Origin: Owenweeksia sp.
GTDB taxonomy: Bacteria; Bacteroidota; Bacteroidia; Flavobacteriales; Schleiferiaceae
Length of the DNA stretch: 33,468 bases
Assembly (NCBI GenBank): GCA_028277105.1
Contig: JANQHO010000007.1
Coordinates: forward strand, 1-33,468
Direction of reading: 5' to 3'
Shown: piece by piece, positions 18,420 to 25,725 of the stretch
Position numbering within the stretch: the stretch's first letter is position 1
Layout: the number at the start of each line of letters is the position of its first letter
Notes under the pieces: model-generated
The model's input: the letters and a program-made list of their open reading frames with translations, nothing else
Database searches by the model: none
What the model was told of the DNA's origin: nothing
Position numbers and translations under genes: made by a program

Positions 18420-18745
18420 GGTTAATTATCATTTTTTAAGGTTACCCAATGTTAGCAAAAACTCCTCAAAAAACCTCTAGACAAATTATGCGAATTTGGA
18501 GTTCGTTATCCCGTAAGGGATAGAGAGCGGTTTTCTGACACCTTTTTTTAGCGTTCAAACACTAAGTTTTGTCAAGTTTTTCGTGTTAATTTTTTGTTAA
18601 TTTTTTAAACGGTTTGAAGTTCGAAATTTGAGGTTCGGGATAGACCTCTCACCTTGTCCAAAAAGATTATTCTCTAAGAATCATTGCTATTCAAAAATTA
18701 AGCTGCCAGGTAAGTCTTTGCCCGGCATAACAAAAAAAGTATAGC

Positions 18746-18813
18746 CATCCTGAGTGTCCCGAAGGTGTAGCCTTAGGGGTGTACCTGCCTGTCGGCAAGC
18801 AGGTCGAAGGATG
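18746..18813. repeat. Nested palindrome CATCCT...AGGATG
   Basis: The outer arms CATCCT and AGGATG enclose an inner palindrome at 18783-18804 (ACCTGC...GCAGGT). The inner module resembles the inner modules at 18919-18938 and 19248-19266, as if one palindrome had been inserted into another. Confidence 0.65.
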
Positions 18814-18830
18814 AATAGTTAACGCTTACT

Positions 18831-18871
18831 CAGTCTTCGATACATCCCGCAAGTGCGGGACACTCAGACTG
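18831..18871. repeat. Nested palindrome CAGTCT...AGACTG
   Basis: Outer arms CAGTCT (18831-18836) and AGACTG (18866-18871) enclose the palindrome TCCCGCAAGTGCGGGA at 18845-18860. It is arranged like its neighbours but has a different inner module. Confidence 0.65.
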
Positions 18872-18905
18872 ACAGAGAGGAAACGTGCAGTCTCCTGGGC
18901 TTTTC

Positions 18906-18946
18906 ATCGCAGGCGCAGACCTGCCTTCTGCAGGCAGGCTCACGAT
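18906..18946. repeat. Nested palindrome ATCG...CGAT with CCTGCC/GGCAGG core
   Basis: The inner arms CCTGCC (18920-18925) and GGCAGG (18933-18938) lie inside weaker outer arms ATCG and CGAT. The same inner module is found inside a different outer palindrome at 19241-19279. Confidence 0.6.
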
Positions 18947-18957
18947 CTTAGAATGAG

Positions 18958-18989
18958 ATACCGGGTCTCCGCTTTGCTTCGCCCGGTAT
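18958..18989. repeat. Palindrome ATACCGGG...CCCGGTAT
   Basis: Perfect 8-bp arms ATACCGGG and CCCGGTAT flank a 16-base loop. This is the empty form of the outer palindrome that carries an inner module at 19241-19279. Confidence 0.7.
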
Positions 18990-19026
18990 GACCTAAAAAG
19001 GCTGCCTCACTGAGCTCTTCAACTGG

Positions 19027-19082
19027 CTCAGGATAAACAAAGTCGAAGTGTAGTGAAGGGCTCAATGTACCTGCGATCTCAA
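19027..19082 (+). repeat. 56-bp dispersed repeat, left copy
   Basis: This matches 31770-31825 at about 51 of 56 positions in the same orientation. It contains GTCGAAGTGTAG, GAAGGGCTCAATGTACC and GCGATCTCAA. The copies flank the T2SS-like operon and the divergent helical-repeat gene. Confidence 0.8.
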
Positions 19083-19113
19083 CTCAACAACCGTTACTTA
19101 TTTGAGATGCCGG
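19073..19113 (+). repeat. About 41-bp direct repeat, copy 1
   Basis: GCGATCTCAACTCAACAACC and the bases that follow it, up to the first half of the GAGATRCCGG palindrome, recur at 19205-19246 with two substitutions and one single-base indel. Confidence 0.75.
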
Positions 19114-19128
19114 ATCTACGCCCGGCAT
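19107..19128. repeat. Palindrome ATGCCGG...CCGGCAT
   Basis: Short-loop form of the GAGATRCCGG / CCCGGYATGA outer palindrome, with arms ATGCCGG and CCGGCAT. It belongs to the same family as 18958-18989, 19241-19279, 31651-31694 and 31831-31874. Confidence 0.65.
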
Positions 19129-19177
19129 GAATGTTTAAAAAGGCTTCTATGGTATGAGTAGGCTTCTGTTTATCATC

Positions 19178-19209
19178 ATCGCGGGCGCAACGAAGTGGAG
19201 ACCCGCGAT
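19178..19209. repeat. Palindrome ATCGCGGG...CCCGCGAT
   Basis: Perfect 8-bp arms ATCGCGGG and CCCGCGAT surround a short loop. The same outer arms at 31712-31820 hold a much larger inner insert with TTCGAC/GTCGAA arms. Confidence 0.7.
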
Positions 19210-19246
19210 CTCAACTCAATAACCGTTACTTATTTTGAGATACCGG
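19205..19246 (+). repeat. About 41-bp direct repeat, copy 2
   Basis: This is the second copy of the 19073-19113 repeat, 132 bases further on. Both copies join a CGCGAT-type or TGCGAT-type palindrome arm to a GAGATRCCGG palindrome arm. Confidence 0.75.
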
Positions 19247-19279
19247 GCCTGCCTGCAGAAGGCAGGTCTGCGCCCGGCA
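19241..19279. repeat. Nested palindrome TACCGGG...CCCGGCA with CCTGCC/GGCAGG core
   Basis: The outer arms TACCGGG and CCCGGCA enclose the inner palindrome at 19248-19266 (CCTGCC...GGCAGG). This is the clearest case in the window of a palindrome inside a palindrome. Confidence 0.75.
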
Positions 19280-19337
19280 TGAACGCTTATGGGATAAAGA
19301 GAAAACTATATTTTATTGCCAGTACTGTATTTTTAAG

Positions 19338-19359
19338 ATAGCATTGCTGTAAATGCTAT
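19338..19359 (-). terminator. Possible terminator at the end of the T2SS-like operon
   Basis: 8-bp arms ATAGCATT and AATGCTAT with a 6-base loop overlap the stop codon of the GspF-like gene. On the minus strand a weak T/A tail (TCTTAAAAATA) follows. The stem is AT-rich, so termination would be modest. Confidence 0.35.
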
Positions 19360-20492
19360 GCCCCGATAGAAGTACTGAGCTGGAACATGGGCAAGTACAT
19401 GGCAATAAGAATGACCGCCACTAAAAAACCGAGGAAAATAATGATCAGGGGTTCCAGCACATTGCCGAGCATCTTGGCTTTGTGCTGCAGTTCTTCTTCC
19501 ATTTGTACGGCCAATTTTTTAAAGATAAGGCCCAACTGATTGGACTCTTCTCCTACCCTGATGAGGGCTACCAGGCGGGCATCGTAAATTTTGAACTTGG
19601 CCAGCCCCTGGTTAAGGCTTTGCCCCTGCATGATCAATTTGCGTATTTCTTCGAGAGAGGATTTGATGGGATAAAAGCTCAGCATACGCTGGGATAGCTC
19701 GAGGGCTTCGGTTAAAGGTACTTTGGAGCTGATGAGCAGGCTCATGCTCTGGATAAACCTGAGAGTGTGGGTAGTGAGGATCATGGGGCCTGCTATGGGG
19801 ATATTGAGGATGATGTGGCCTAACAGTTTTTTATAGCTATTCCGCTTGCGGTAAATAAAGTGTACTGCTACGGCTATGGCTGTAAACAGGAGAAAAAAGT
19901 ATATGAAGGTGCCAAAGCCCTGGGAAATATTCATGATCTGGCGGGTGAGCCAGGGCAATTCCCCGCCCATGCGGAGAAAAATATCCTTGAACAGGGGCAC
20001 CATATAGGTGAGCATAAAGGTTACGGCCAGTACCGCTGTAATCATGATCACTACGGGATAGGTAAGGGCGCTGGTCATAGATCTGCGCTGCTGGATCTTC
20101 TGGCTGTAGAAAGCAGCCAGTTGCTGCAGTACTTCTATGAGGTTACCGGTCTCCTCCCCTATTTTTATGGAGTAGTATTCGTAGGCCGAAAACTTCTTTT
20201 GGTTTTGCAAGGTTTCGGAAAGCCTGGCTCCTTCTATGAGTTCGTCTATTATTTTTTGCAGCAGTTTTTGGTGCTTTTCCTTTTTCTGCTGGGAGGCGAT
20301 CAGGTCGAGGGCTGACTTTACGTTGAGGCCGGCTTCCAGCAAAAGGGCCAGTTCAGCATATAAAGATTCCCTGAAGTTGTCGTTCAGCTTTTGCCCTCCT
20401 ATCTCCATGGCGAGCAGATCCTGTAGAGAAAAGCTTTGCTTCCTCTCTTTAACAGTGGGGGTTAACTCCAGGTCTTTTAATTTAACGGCCAT
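19356..20492 (-). CDS. gspF: GspF/PilC-like inner-membrane platform protein
   Basis: This protein forms the inner-membrane platform of type II secretion and type IV pilus machines and couples the ATPase to pseudopilus assembly. It has two T2SSF repeats, each with the conserved GEE motif (GEETGNL near residue 113, GEESNQL near 312). There are three membrane segments (about 145-170, 195-215, 345-370). The 378 residues are close to the usual 400. N-terminal residues 1-35 form a short polar extension. It is the last gene of the operon, and its start overlaps the end of the GspJ-like gene by 11 bases. The assignment is firm at family level. T2SS is preferred over type IV pilus because of the surrounding GspC-, GspK-, GspI- and GspJ-like genes. 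Confidence 0.93.
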   Translation of the reverse strand: MAVKLKDLELTPTVKERKQSFSLQDLLAMEIGGQKLNDNFRESLYAELALLLEAGLNVKSALDLIASQQKKEKHQKLLQKIIDELIEGARLSETLQNQKKFSAYEYYSIKIGEETGNLIEVLQQLAAFYSQKIQQRRSMTSALTYPVVIMITAVLAVTFMLTYMVPLFKDIFLRMGGELPWLTRQIMNISQGFGTFIYFFLLFTAIAVAVHFIYRKRNSYKKLLGHIILNIPIAGPMILTTHTLRFIQSMSLLISSKVPLTEALELSQRMLSFYPIKSSLEEIRKLIMQGQSLNQGLAKFKIYDARLVALIRVGEESNQLGLIFKKLAVQMEEELQHKAKMLGNVLEPLIIIFLGFLVAVILIAMYLPMFQLSTSIGA

Positions 20493-20976
20493 TAGCTTTG
20501 CTATTTACGTATACGCGGGCGGGGTAATCTTTTTGGTGTAAAAAATAAGCGGTGTCGCCTTTATCCCAAAAAGAAATGACCACCTGCTTAATAAAAGGTA
20601 GCTCTTCATCCTGATAGAATTGCCAAAAATGCAAGCCTGTTCTAAAGGTTTTAACGTCAGCTTCGGCCAGCCTGGTAATGGAACTATCGTTATCTGTACT
20701 GTACCATTTTACCAATTCTGTATCAGTATAAAATAGCAATTCCCCTTCTCCTGACAAAACGGAATCGGCCCGTTCTATATCTTCATTGAAGAAATACCGC
20801 AGGTTAAGCCTTTCGGCAAAGGTATCGTTCCGCTCTTCTATCATAAAAAAGTAAAGGTTGAGGGTATTGTAGGTATAATAAGCCAGGGTAATCACTACAG
20901 AAGACACCGCCAGGGTAACCATTACCTCGGTTAAGGTAAAGGCCTTTAAATGATCTCTATTTTTTTCAGTTGCCAT
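20482..20976 (-). CDS. GspJ-like minor pseudopilin
   Basis: The N terminus is a prepilin signal: a short basic leader, then LKA|FTLTEVMVTLAVSSVVI, with Glu at mature position +5 and one hydrophobic helix (about residues 12-35). The residue before the cleavage site is Ala rather than the usual Gly. The C-terminal region of about 120 residues is beta-rich (GELLFYTDTELVKWY, IKQVVISFWDKGDTAYF) as in the globular heads of minor pseudopilins. Its position between the GspI-like and GspF-like genes, with 11-base overlaps on both sides, supports GspJ over other types. The family is clear; the exact subtype is an inference. Confidence 0.82.
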   Translation of the reverse strand: MATEKNRDHLKAFTLTEVMVTLAVSSVVITLAYYTYNTLNLYFFMIEERNDTFAERLNLRYFFNEDIERADSVLSGEGELLFYTDTELVKWYSTDNDSSITRLAEADVKTFRTGLHFWQFYQDEELPFIKQVVISFWDKGDTAYFLHQKDYPARVYVNSKANGR

Positions 20977-21331
20977 CTTTTCCCAGGTAAATCAAACGTC
21001 TGCGCTGGTATACCTCAAAACCGCTATTATCGCGTACCCTGATATCCACCATTCTGAGATCTTCTCCGTAAGGGGAAGTAACAAGGGTATAATTAAGGTT
21101 ACTTCTTTTAAACTGAAGGCCGTAAAAATCTTCCCGGTAAAGCGAGCGGGAGGTATCCAGTATTTCAGCGGTGTACTGCTGAGCCATCAGCAGGCTGGAA
21201 GCCGTATTGGAAGGACGGGACAGTCTTAAAAAAATGCTGTCAGCAAAGCCGGCCACCAGCGATATGATGGTAAGAGCGACCAGGGTCTCTACCAGAGTAG
21301 CAGCTTTTAAGCTATTTTTTAAAGGGTCCAT
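20966..21331 (-). CDS. GspI-like minor pseudopilin
   Basis: A 121-residue protein with the prepilin signal LKA|ATLVETLVALTIIS: Ala at -1, Glu at +5, then one hydrophobic helix. The small head (YGLQFKRSNLNYTLV, DLRMVDIRVRDNSGFEVYQ) matches the size of GspI. In T2SS it would join GspJ and GspK at the pseudopilus tip. It overlaps the GspK-like gene by 13 bases and the GspJ-like gene by 11, so translation is probably coupled. Confidence 0.8.
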   Translation of the reverse strand: MDPLKNSLKAATLVETLVALTIISLVAGFADSIFLRLSRPSNTASSLLMAQQYTAEILDTSRSLYREDFYGLQFKRSNLNYTLVTSPYGEDLRMVDIRVRDNSGFEVYQRRRLIYLGKDGN

Positions 21332-22563
21332 TTCACAATACGGGTTTGGTTATTCCAGTCTTCCACGGCTGGGCCGCAAAATTCAGAAGCCAGTTCACTG
21401 CGATCGATCTCTCCGTGTAAAAGGTGGTTCTCGTATACTCCCGAAGGGGTTTTTAAAAGAAAAGCATTGCCTAAAACCAGACCATTAACTTTACCCATGT
21501 GCTCCAGATTCCCCTTGCAATACACCAGGCCGTTCACTATGGCATCAGGCATAATTTCTATCGCCAGGTCCAGACTTCTACCTCTGGCCTCAGCATAACT
21601 GATAATACATCCGCTGATGGCGGTATTGCTTTCGATGGACAAATAAGTCTTTTCCCCGCCCAGTACGAGCAAGGAACTGGGATAGCGGAGTTCTGTTTTA
21701 CTTTTCACGATGAGGGTATCCCTGGCTATTGCCTGTAATTCAGCTTTCAGCTCTTCTTCGAGGATTATGACAGGGGCTACGAGTACAATATCTTCAAGCC
21801 GGTTATTTTTGTCGACCACGATCTTTTTCCCGGAAACAACCACAATATTGCCGGATAACTGAAGCCCGCTTAACCCGATAGCCTGATCGGAAAAGAAAAC
21901 CAGGGTTTTGCGGTAGAAAGGATGGCTTAATTCCGCACTTATTTCGCCAAAGTCGAGCGCACTGTCCTGGTCGGTGAGTTTTTTCTCCAGATAGTCTTTC
22001 CACATATGTTCCTTCCCGCCCACAATGGGAGGAATAGTACTCTTGCTGACATTGCTCTGACCGTAGATCATCTTTTCCCTGCTGTAGTGAGTCCCCTCGA
22101 TATAGGCTTTGTCGAGCCCTTTTCGGGGGAGCCAGCATTTGCCTTTCAACAAGGCATTTCCCGCCAGTTGCAGGGGACGGTTACGATCGGCCAGGTAAAG
22201 CGATGTTTCCCTGCTTTGGGAGGAAGAGTATCCGGCAATGGCCGATCTGCTGCTGCTGTTGTTGCCCGTTTGCGCATAGGCCGAAATCATTTCATAAGCC
22301 CCCCACGGCCTTTTTTTGATCAAGACGGAATCGCTGCCTTCCTGGTAGAGATCGTGCCAGTCGAAGTGTTCCTCACCGGGAGGCAGGGCCATAGCCAATG
22401 CCACACCGGAAAGGGCATTGTCTTTAAGCTTTTCGCGTACATCGCTACGGATAAAGAAAGTGCGGTTGGCAAAAGCCAGGGTAATCATTAAAAGGCAGAT
22501 AATAGCTGCGATCACTGAAATAAAAACCGCATAGGTAAGCGAACCTGCTTTTAGTCTTTTCAT
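21319..22563 (-). CDS. GspK-like pseudopilin with an unusual large head (414 aa)
   Basis: The N terminus LKA|GSLTYAVFISVIAAII looks like a pseudopilin signal, but the +5 residue is Tyr instead of Glu. Loss of Glu+5 is known for GspK, the tip pseudopilin. The head (about residues 35-414) is large, as in GspK. Its sequence looks like stacked beta strands (LQLSGNIVVVSGKKIVV, EDIVLVAPVIILEEEL, YPSSLLVLGGEKTYLSI), reminiscent of a beta-helix or bactofilin-like fold rather than the known GspK head. It lies just before gspI-like and gspJ-like genes, the usual order being I-J-K. GspK-like function is inferred from size, tip-gene context and residue +5. Confidence 0.7.
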   Translation of the reverse strand: MKRLKAGSLTYAVFISVIAAIICLLMITLAFANRTFFIRSDVREKLKDNALSGVALAMALPPGEEHFDWHDLYQEGSDSVLIKKRPWGAYEMISAYAQTGNNSSSRSAIAGYSSSQSRETSLYLADRNRPLQLAGNALLKGKCWLPRKGLDKAYIEGTHYSREKMIYGQSNVSKSTIPPIVGGKEHMWKDYLEKKLTDQDSALDFGEISAELSHPFYRKTLVFFSDQAIGLSGLQLSGNIVVVSGKKIVVDKNNRLEDIVLVAPVIILEEELKAELQAIARDTLIVKSKTELRYPSSLLVLGGEKTYLSIESNTAISGCIISYAEARGRSLDLAIEIMPDAIVNGLVYCKGNLEHMGKVNGLVLGNAFLLKTPSGVYENHLLHGEIDRSELASEFCGPAVEDWNNQTRIVKWTL

Positions 22564-22564
22564 C

Positions 22565-23059
22565 TCAGGAGGATTGTTTGGTGATCACTTTCTTTTCTTT
22601 TCCGCGATAGCTTACCCTTACGGAGTCCTCGTATATTTCGAGCAGTTTAACATCCCCCTGTATCTCATTTCGCCTCAGAAAAAAAACCTGCCTGTTGATC
22701 TCTACAATGCACAATAGCTCACGACTGTCGCTTTTTGTTATGGTACCCTTGTAATTGAGCTCCGGCCATTTGAGAGGAATTTTAGTGACCGTTTTCTTTA
22801 CCGTTACCTTTTTTGGTTTTTTCTCAGCAGTTTTAGCTGCCGGAGGCTGGTAAAGTTTTCTCAAAAAGGGATCGCGGTAGTTCAGTTTGAGCTCATAGGT
22901 ATCCCTCTTCTCCACTTCTTCATTAAAAACAGGGGTTGGGGCTGAAACGTAAGAAGGGGTATTGTTACCCTCCACCGCCTTAAATATGCGAAAGGCGATC
23001 AATCCCCATATACCCAGCACCAGCGGTATCAGCACATATATGAACTTTTTATTCTTCAA
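22565..23059 (-). CDS. GspC/PilP-like inner-membrane connector
   Basis: A short cytoplasmic end and one membrane helix (residues about 6-27) are followed by a YRDPFL motif near 62-67, a Lys/Pro-rich linker (KKPKKVTVKKTVTK) and a compact beta domain. That domain (LNYKGTITKSDSRELLCIVE and DVKLLEIYEDSVRVSYRGKE) matches the HR domain pattern of GspC and PilP, which binds the N-terminal domains of the secretin. At 164 residues it has no PDZ domain, so it is a short form. Its ATG overlaps the stop of the lipoprotein gene (4 bases), and it ends one base before the GspK-like start. Confidence 0.75.
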   Translation of the reverse strand: MKNKKFIYVLIPLVLGIWGLIAFRIFKAVEGNNTPSYVSAPTPVFNEEVEKRDTYELKLNYRDPFLRKLYQPPAAKTAEKKPKKVTVKKTVTKIPLKWPELNYKGTITKSDSRELLCIVEINRQVFFLRRNEIQGDVKLLEIYEDSVRVSYRGKEKKVITKQSS

Positions 23060-24003
23060 AACAGGGTAAATTTCCTCGTATCGCTGAAAGAGCTGCTATT
23101 ACCCGCCCGGTCGCCCGACCTTACCCTCCAGAAATAACTGCGCCTGGAAAGAGTATCGATGGTAATTTGATTGGTAGACTGTACTTGCTTGAGCCAAAGG
23201 TCGGTCATAAGCGAATCGGTGGCGAGATAAAGCGTATCATAAATAACAGAACCCTGGTCGTTCCTGGCCTGCCAGCTGATCTGAACACTGACGGTATTGA
23301 TATTCTGATTATTGGAGGGGCTCACCAGAACCGGATCTGAAGGAGCGGTAGTATCCACGTAAAAAGTACGGCCCTGATAAGCGCTGTTGCTTTGGCTGTT
23401 CTGTCCTCTTACCTGCCAGCTGTAACTTCCCTCTCCAACCGTGTATACGAGGGTGTCTTTGGTAGTGGTACGATCCAACAGTATCTGTCCGGGATCAGAG
23501 GTTTTCCACAGTTGAAAACGGTAAGACTCCGCATTATAAAAAGGCTCCCATTCAAAGGTTTTATCTGTTGTATTGGCGGTATCATTGTCGGGAGGATTTT
23601 GCAGGATCACTATCTGATTGGAAAGATCCAGGGTACTGTCTACAAATAAGGTTCGTACCACATAAGCCGTGGCACTGGTGCTGTTGAAACCTCTTAACCT
23701 CCACTGATATTCACCTGGAGTGAGATTGTAGGTGTATTTGTCACCGGTAACAGTTGTATCCAGAACAAAACGATTGATACGCTCAAAGCTCGGAGAAACT
23801 ATCTGCAGCTCATATTCTGCCGCCCCTTCTATCTCTTCCCAGAAAAATAACTGTGAAGACTGGTCAGACCTCAGGCTGTCGCGGGGAACAATAACTATCA
23901 GGCTTTCATTATCAATTTGAGGTTCTTCAAACTCCGAGCAGGAAAACACCATTAATATGGCAATGAATAATCCGGGATATATTTTATGACGTTTTAGTTT
24001 CAT
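23056..24003 (-). CDS. Lipoprotein with FN3-like repeats inside the T2SS-like operon
   Basis: A signal sequence with a plausible lipobox (MVFSC, Cys 22) leads into three repeats of about 90 residues. Each has the FN3-like pattern of a W..I or W..F strand, a YELQI or YRFQL strand and a YxWRxRG strand: EYQWRLRGFN, GSYSWQVRGQN and RRSYFWRVRSGD. It is probably anchored at the outer or inner membrane with the repeats in the periplasm or at the surface. Standard T2SS operons have no such protein. It sits between the GspM-like and GspC-like genes, overlapping the former by 20 bases. Options are a pilotin-like secretin partner, a cargo receptor or a surface anchor; none is shown by sequence alone. 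Confidence 0.82.
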   Translation of the reverse strand: MKLKRHKIYPGLFIAILMVFSCSEFEEPQIDNESLIVIVPRDSLRSDQSSQLFFWEEIEGAAEYELQIVSPSFERINRFVLDTTVTGDKYTYNLTPGEYQWRLRGFNSTSATAYVVRTLFVDSTLDLSNQIVILQNPPDNDTANTTDKTFEWEPFYNAESYRFQLWKTSDPGQILLDRTTTKDTLVYTVGEGSYSWQVRGQNSQSNSAYQGRTFYVDTTAPSDPVLVSPSNNQNINTVSVQISWQARNDQGSVIYDTLYLATDSLMTDLWLKQVQSTNQITIDTLSRRSYFWRVRSGDRAGNSSSFSDTRKFTLF

Positions 24004-24529
24004 CTGCTTGCTTATTAATTTTTTGCATGTACAGCTTCACAAAGAGCTCATCTCTGCCCGTTTTAAAATTTTTCTTCTTGTAAAATCCCACTGAGGCTAT
24101 TTTACCTCCCCTGAACTCTGTTTCCAGCATATTGATCAGTTGCAATAAAGGGATGAATCCTCCTTCTATGGTAAGGATAATGGTTTCTACACTGTATCCG
24201 CCATCTACCCCGGTAAAGGGTTCTGAAAACTCTGTAAGGGTGAGTTTCTTTCTTTCACAAAAGTTTCCCACCGCATTGAGCAGGTTTTCGTGAAAGCTCT
24301 GTACGGCACTGTTGCCAAATTGCCGGTCCATTTGCAAATTCAGTTGATTCCACTTTCTCATCTCAGTATCCAGATTGGCGATCAGGGTTTGCTTTTCCTT
24401 TAGCTGGCGATGGAGTTTCCGCTCGGTAAAAGCCTTTTTAACCGATCCCTGATACGAGAGTAGCAACAGCAAAAAAACAGCCCCAGCGAGCACAAAAAAC
24501 TTTTTTTGATAAGAAGTCAGGCTTTTCAT
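23984..24529 (-). CDS. GspM/PilO-like assembly protein
   Basis: I start the gene at 24529 rather than upstream, because this ATG forms a 4-base ATGA overlap with the previous stop and leads directly into MKSLTSYQKKFFVLAGAVFL, a short cytoplasmic end followed by one membrane helix. A coiled segment (about residues 28-60, TERKLHRQLKEKQTLIANL) and a ferredoxin-like alpha/beta domain (VETIILTIEGGFIPLLQLI) complete the GspM/PilO layout. The length of 181 residues fits. In T2SS, GspM pairs with GspL, and the upstream gene is GspL-like. Confidence 0.78.
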   Translation of the reverse strand: MKSLTSYQKKFFVLAGAVFLLLLLSYQGSVKKAFTERKLHRQLKEKQTLIANLDTEMRKWNQLNLQMDRQFGNSAVQSFHENLLNAVGNFCERKKLTLTEFSEPFTGVDGGYSVETIILTIEGGFIPLLQLINMLETEFRGGKIASVGFYKKKNFKTGRDELFVKLYMQKINKQADETKTS

Positions 24530-25725
24530 AGTTCGAGGGTTATGTTTAAAGTAAAGTCGGCCCTGTGGCTCACATTCATTTCGTGGTAACCAATAATCTG
24601 TATTTCTTTTACCCAACTGAGTTGATTGACCTCCTGTAGCCAGCTTTCAAAAAAACTGTGGTTGTTGGTCTCTCCGCTTACTACCAAACGGTTTTGATAA
24701 AAACGTACGAGATTCTCTTTTTTGAGTTTTTTCTCCATCGGAAAAAAATCCATATTACTAAGGCTTATTCCGGCCGGTATGGTACTGGCCAACTGATCGC
24801 CCATACGCGCAAACTCTAATTTGTTAGCCCCGTTTACCGCCAGGAACTGTACTTTATTATCGTAGTTTGCCTTGAGCTCGTTCACTTTTTGGATCTGTTG
24901 CTCGTAAGAGGCTGTTTGCTGGCTCAAAGCCTGGTTTTTCTCAAAGTAGTTGTTGTAAACCATAAAACTGATCAACAACAAAACGAGGATAAAACTTCCT
25001 GCGATCATCATACCTTTGGTATACAGATTTTTATAGAGGTAATCTTTGCGGTTGGCTTCTACACTTTCCTGCTCTGAAACATACTGGCGGGAAGCCATAA
25101 ATCTCAGGCCCGTTAAATAAGCCAGAGCATTGCTATTCTTGACTTTCTGATCGAACAGTTTTATTTCCTCTTCCTCTTCCAGGGGATTAAGTGCGATGGC
25201 ATTCTGCCTGAGGTCGAAAACATAAGAGCCTAATTGTACTTTATCTTCAGTGGTTTTTTGGAGCAGCCCCAGCAATGCAGCAGGGCCAATAATGAAGTCG
25301 AGTACGCAAAGACCTTTCTGGTTCAATGTTTCCGTTAGCTGTTCCCATACCTCAAGACGGGTAGCGGAAACCACGGCTTTATTTTCCGACAGGTGAAACT
25401 GGAATAACAGTGATTTACGGTCGATATTGGGAAAGGCACGGGCGATCAATTCCGACTGTGAGCTCTCCTCCTCTATGGGACTGACCGTTTTTTGCATTAC
25501 TTTTTGCCCGCTGGCCATCAGTAAAATGGGAATATTCTTTTGGGCTTCCTCTGCAAAGGCCTCGAGGCTGGGGTAGTGTTTTTGTTCTAACAGGTGTAGG
25601 TCTTCTTTTGTACGACTGATATGGCATACCCATACGTCCGTTCTGTCTGCACTGAAAAAACACTCCAGCCCGTACACCTCTTTGGGAAACCTGAAGGAGC
25701 CTGCTATGTTATCCCAAATACTCAT
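24526..25725 (-). CDS. GspL-like (PilM-PilN-like) assembly protein
   Basis: Residues 1 to about 225 are cytoplasmic and follow the actin-like domain of GspL/PilM in a degenerate form (VYGLECFFSADRTDVWVCHI, YVFDLRQNAIAL). One membrane helix follows at about 238-258 (GMMIAGSFILVLLLISFMVY), then a coiled coil (about 262-295) and a periplasmic ferredoxin-like domain with LVVSGETNNHSFFESWL. This is the GspL layout, which links the GspE ATPase to the inner membrane. The ATG overlaps the secretin stop by 4 bases, and the stop overlaps the GspM-like start by 4. Confidence 0.8.
   Translation of the reverse strand: MSIWDNIAGSFRFPKEVYGLECFFSADRTDVWVCHISRTKEDLHLLEQKHYPSLEAFAEEAQKNIPILLMASGQKVMQKTVSPIEEESSQSELIARAFPNIDRKSLLFQFHLSENKAVVSATRLEVWEQLTETLNQKGLCVLDFIIGPAALLGLLQKTTEDKVQLGSYVFDLRQNAIALNPLEEEEEIKLFDQKVKNSNALAYLTGLRFMASRQYVSEQESVEANRKDYLYKNLYTKGMMIAGSFILVLLLISFMVYNNYFEKNQALSQQTASYEQQIQKVNELKANYDNKVQFLAVNGANKLEFARMGDQLASTIPAGISLSNMDFFPMEKKLKKENLVRFYQNRLVVSGETNNHSFFESWLQEVNQLSWVKEIQIIGYHEMNVSHRADFTLNITLEL

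Larger units (their letters stand above)
18420..19355. other. Intergenic block of nested palindromic repeats
   Basis: This 936-base stretch between the fibre genes and the T2SS-like operon holds no gene. Bases 18420-18620 are AT-rich and include an ATCCCGTAAGGGAT palindrome and repeated GTTAATTTTTT. From about 18742 to 19281 there is a chain of palindromes. Some sit inside others, and several modules recur at 31651-31874. Confidence 0.8.

Noticed and set aside
18742..19281. CRISPR-like appearance of the repeat block
   Set aside because: The repeats differ in size and type, are nested, have no regular spacers, and there are no cas genes nearby.
24530..24616. Upstream extension of the GspM-like gene by 29 codons
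   Set aside because: The extension is polar, lies inside the GspL-like gene and would put the membrane helix far from the N terminus. The ATGA overlap start at 24529 fits the operon better.
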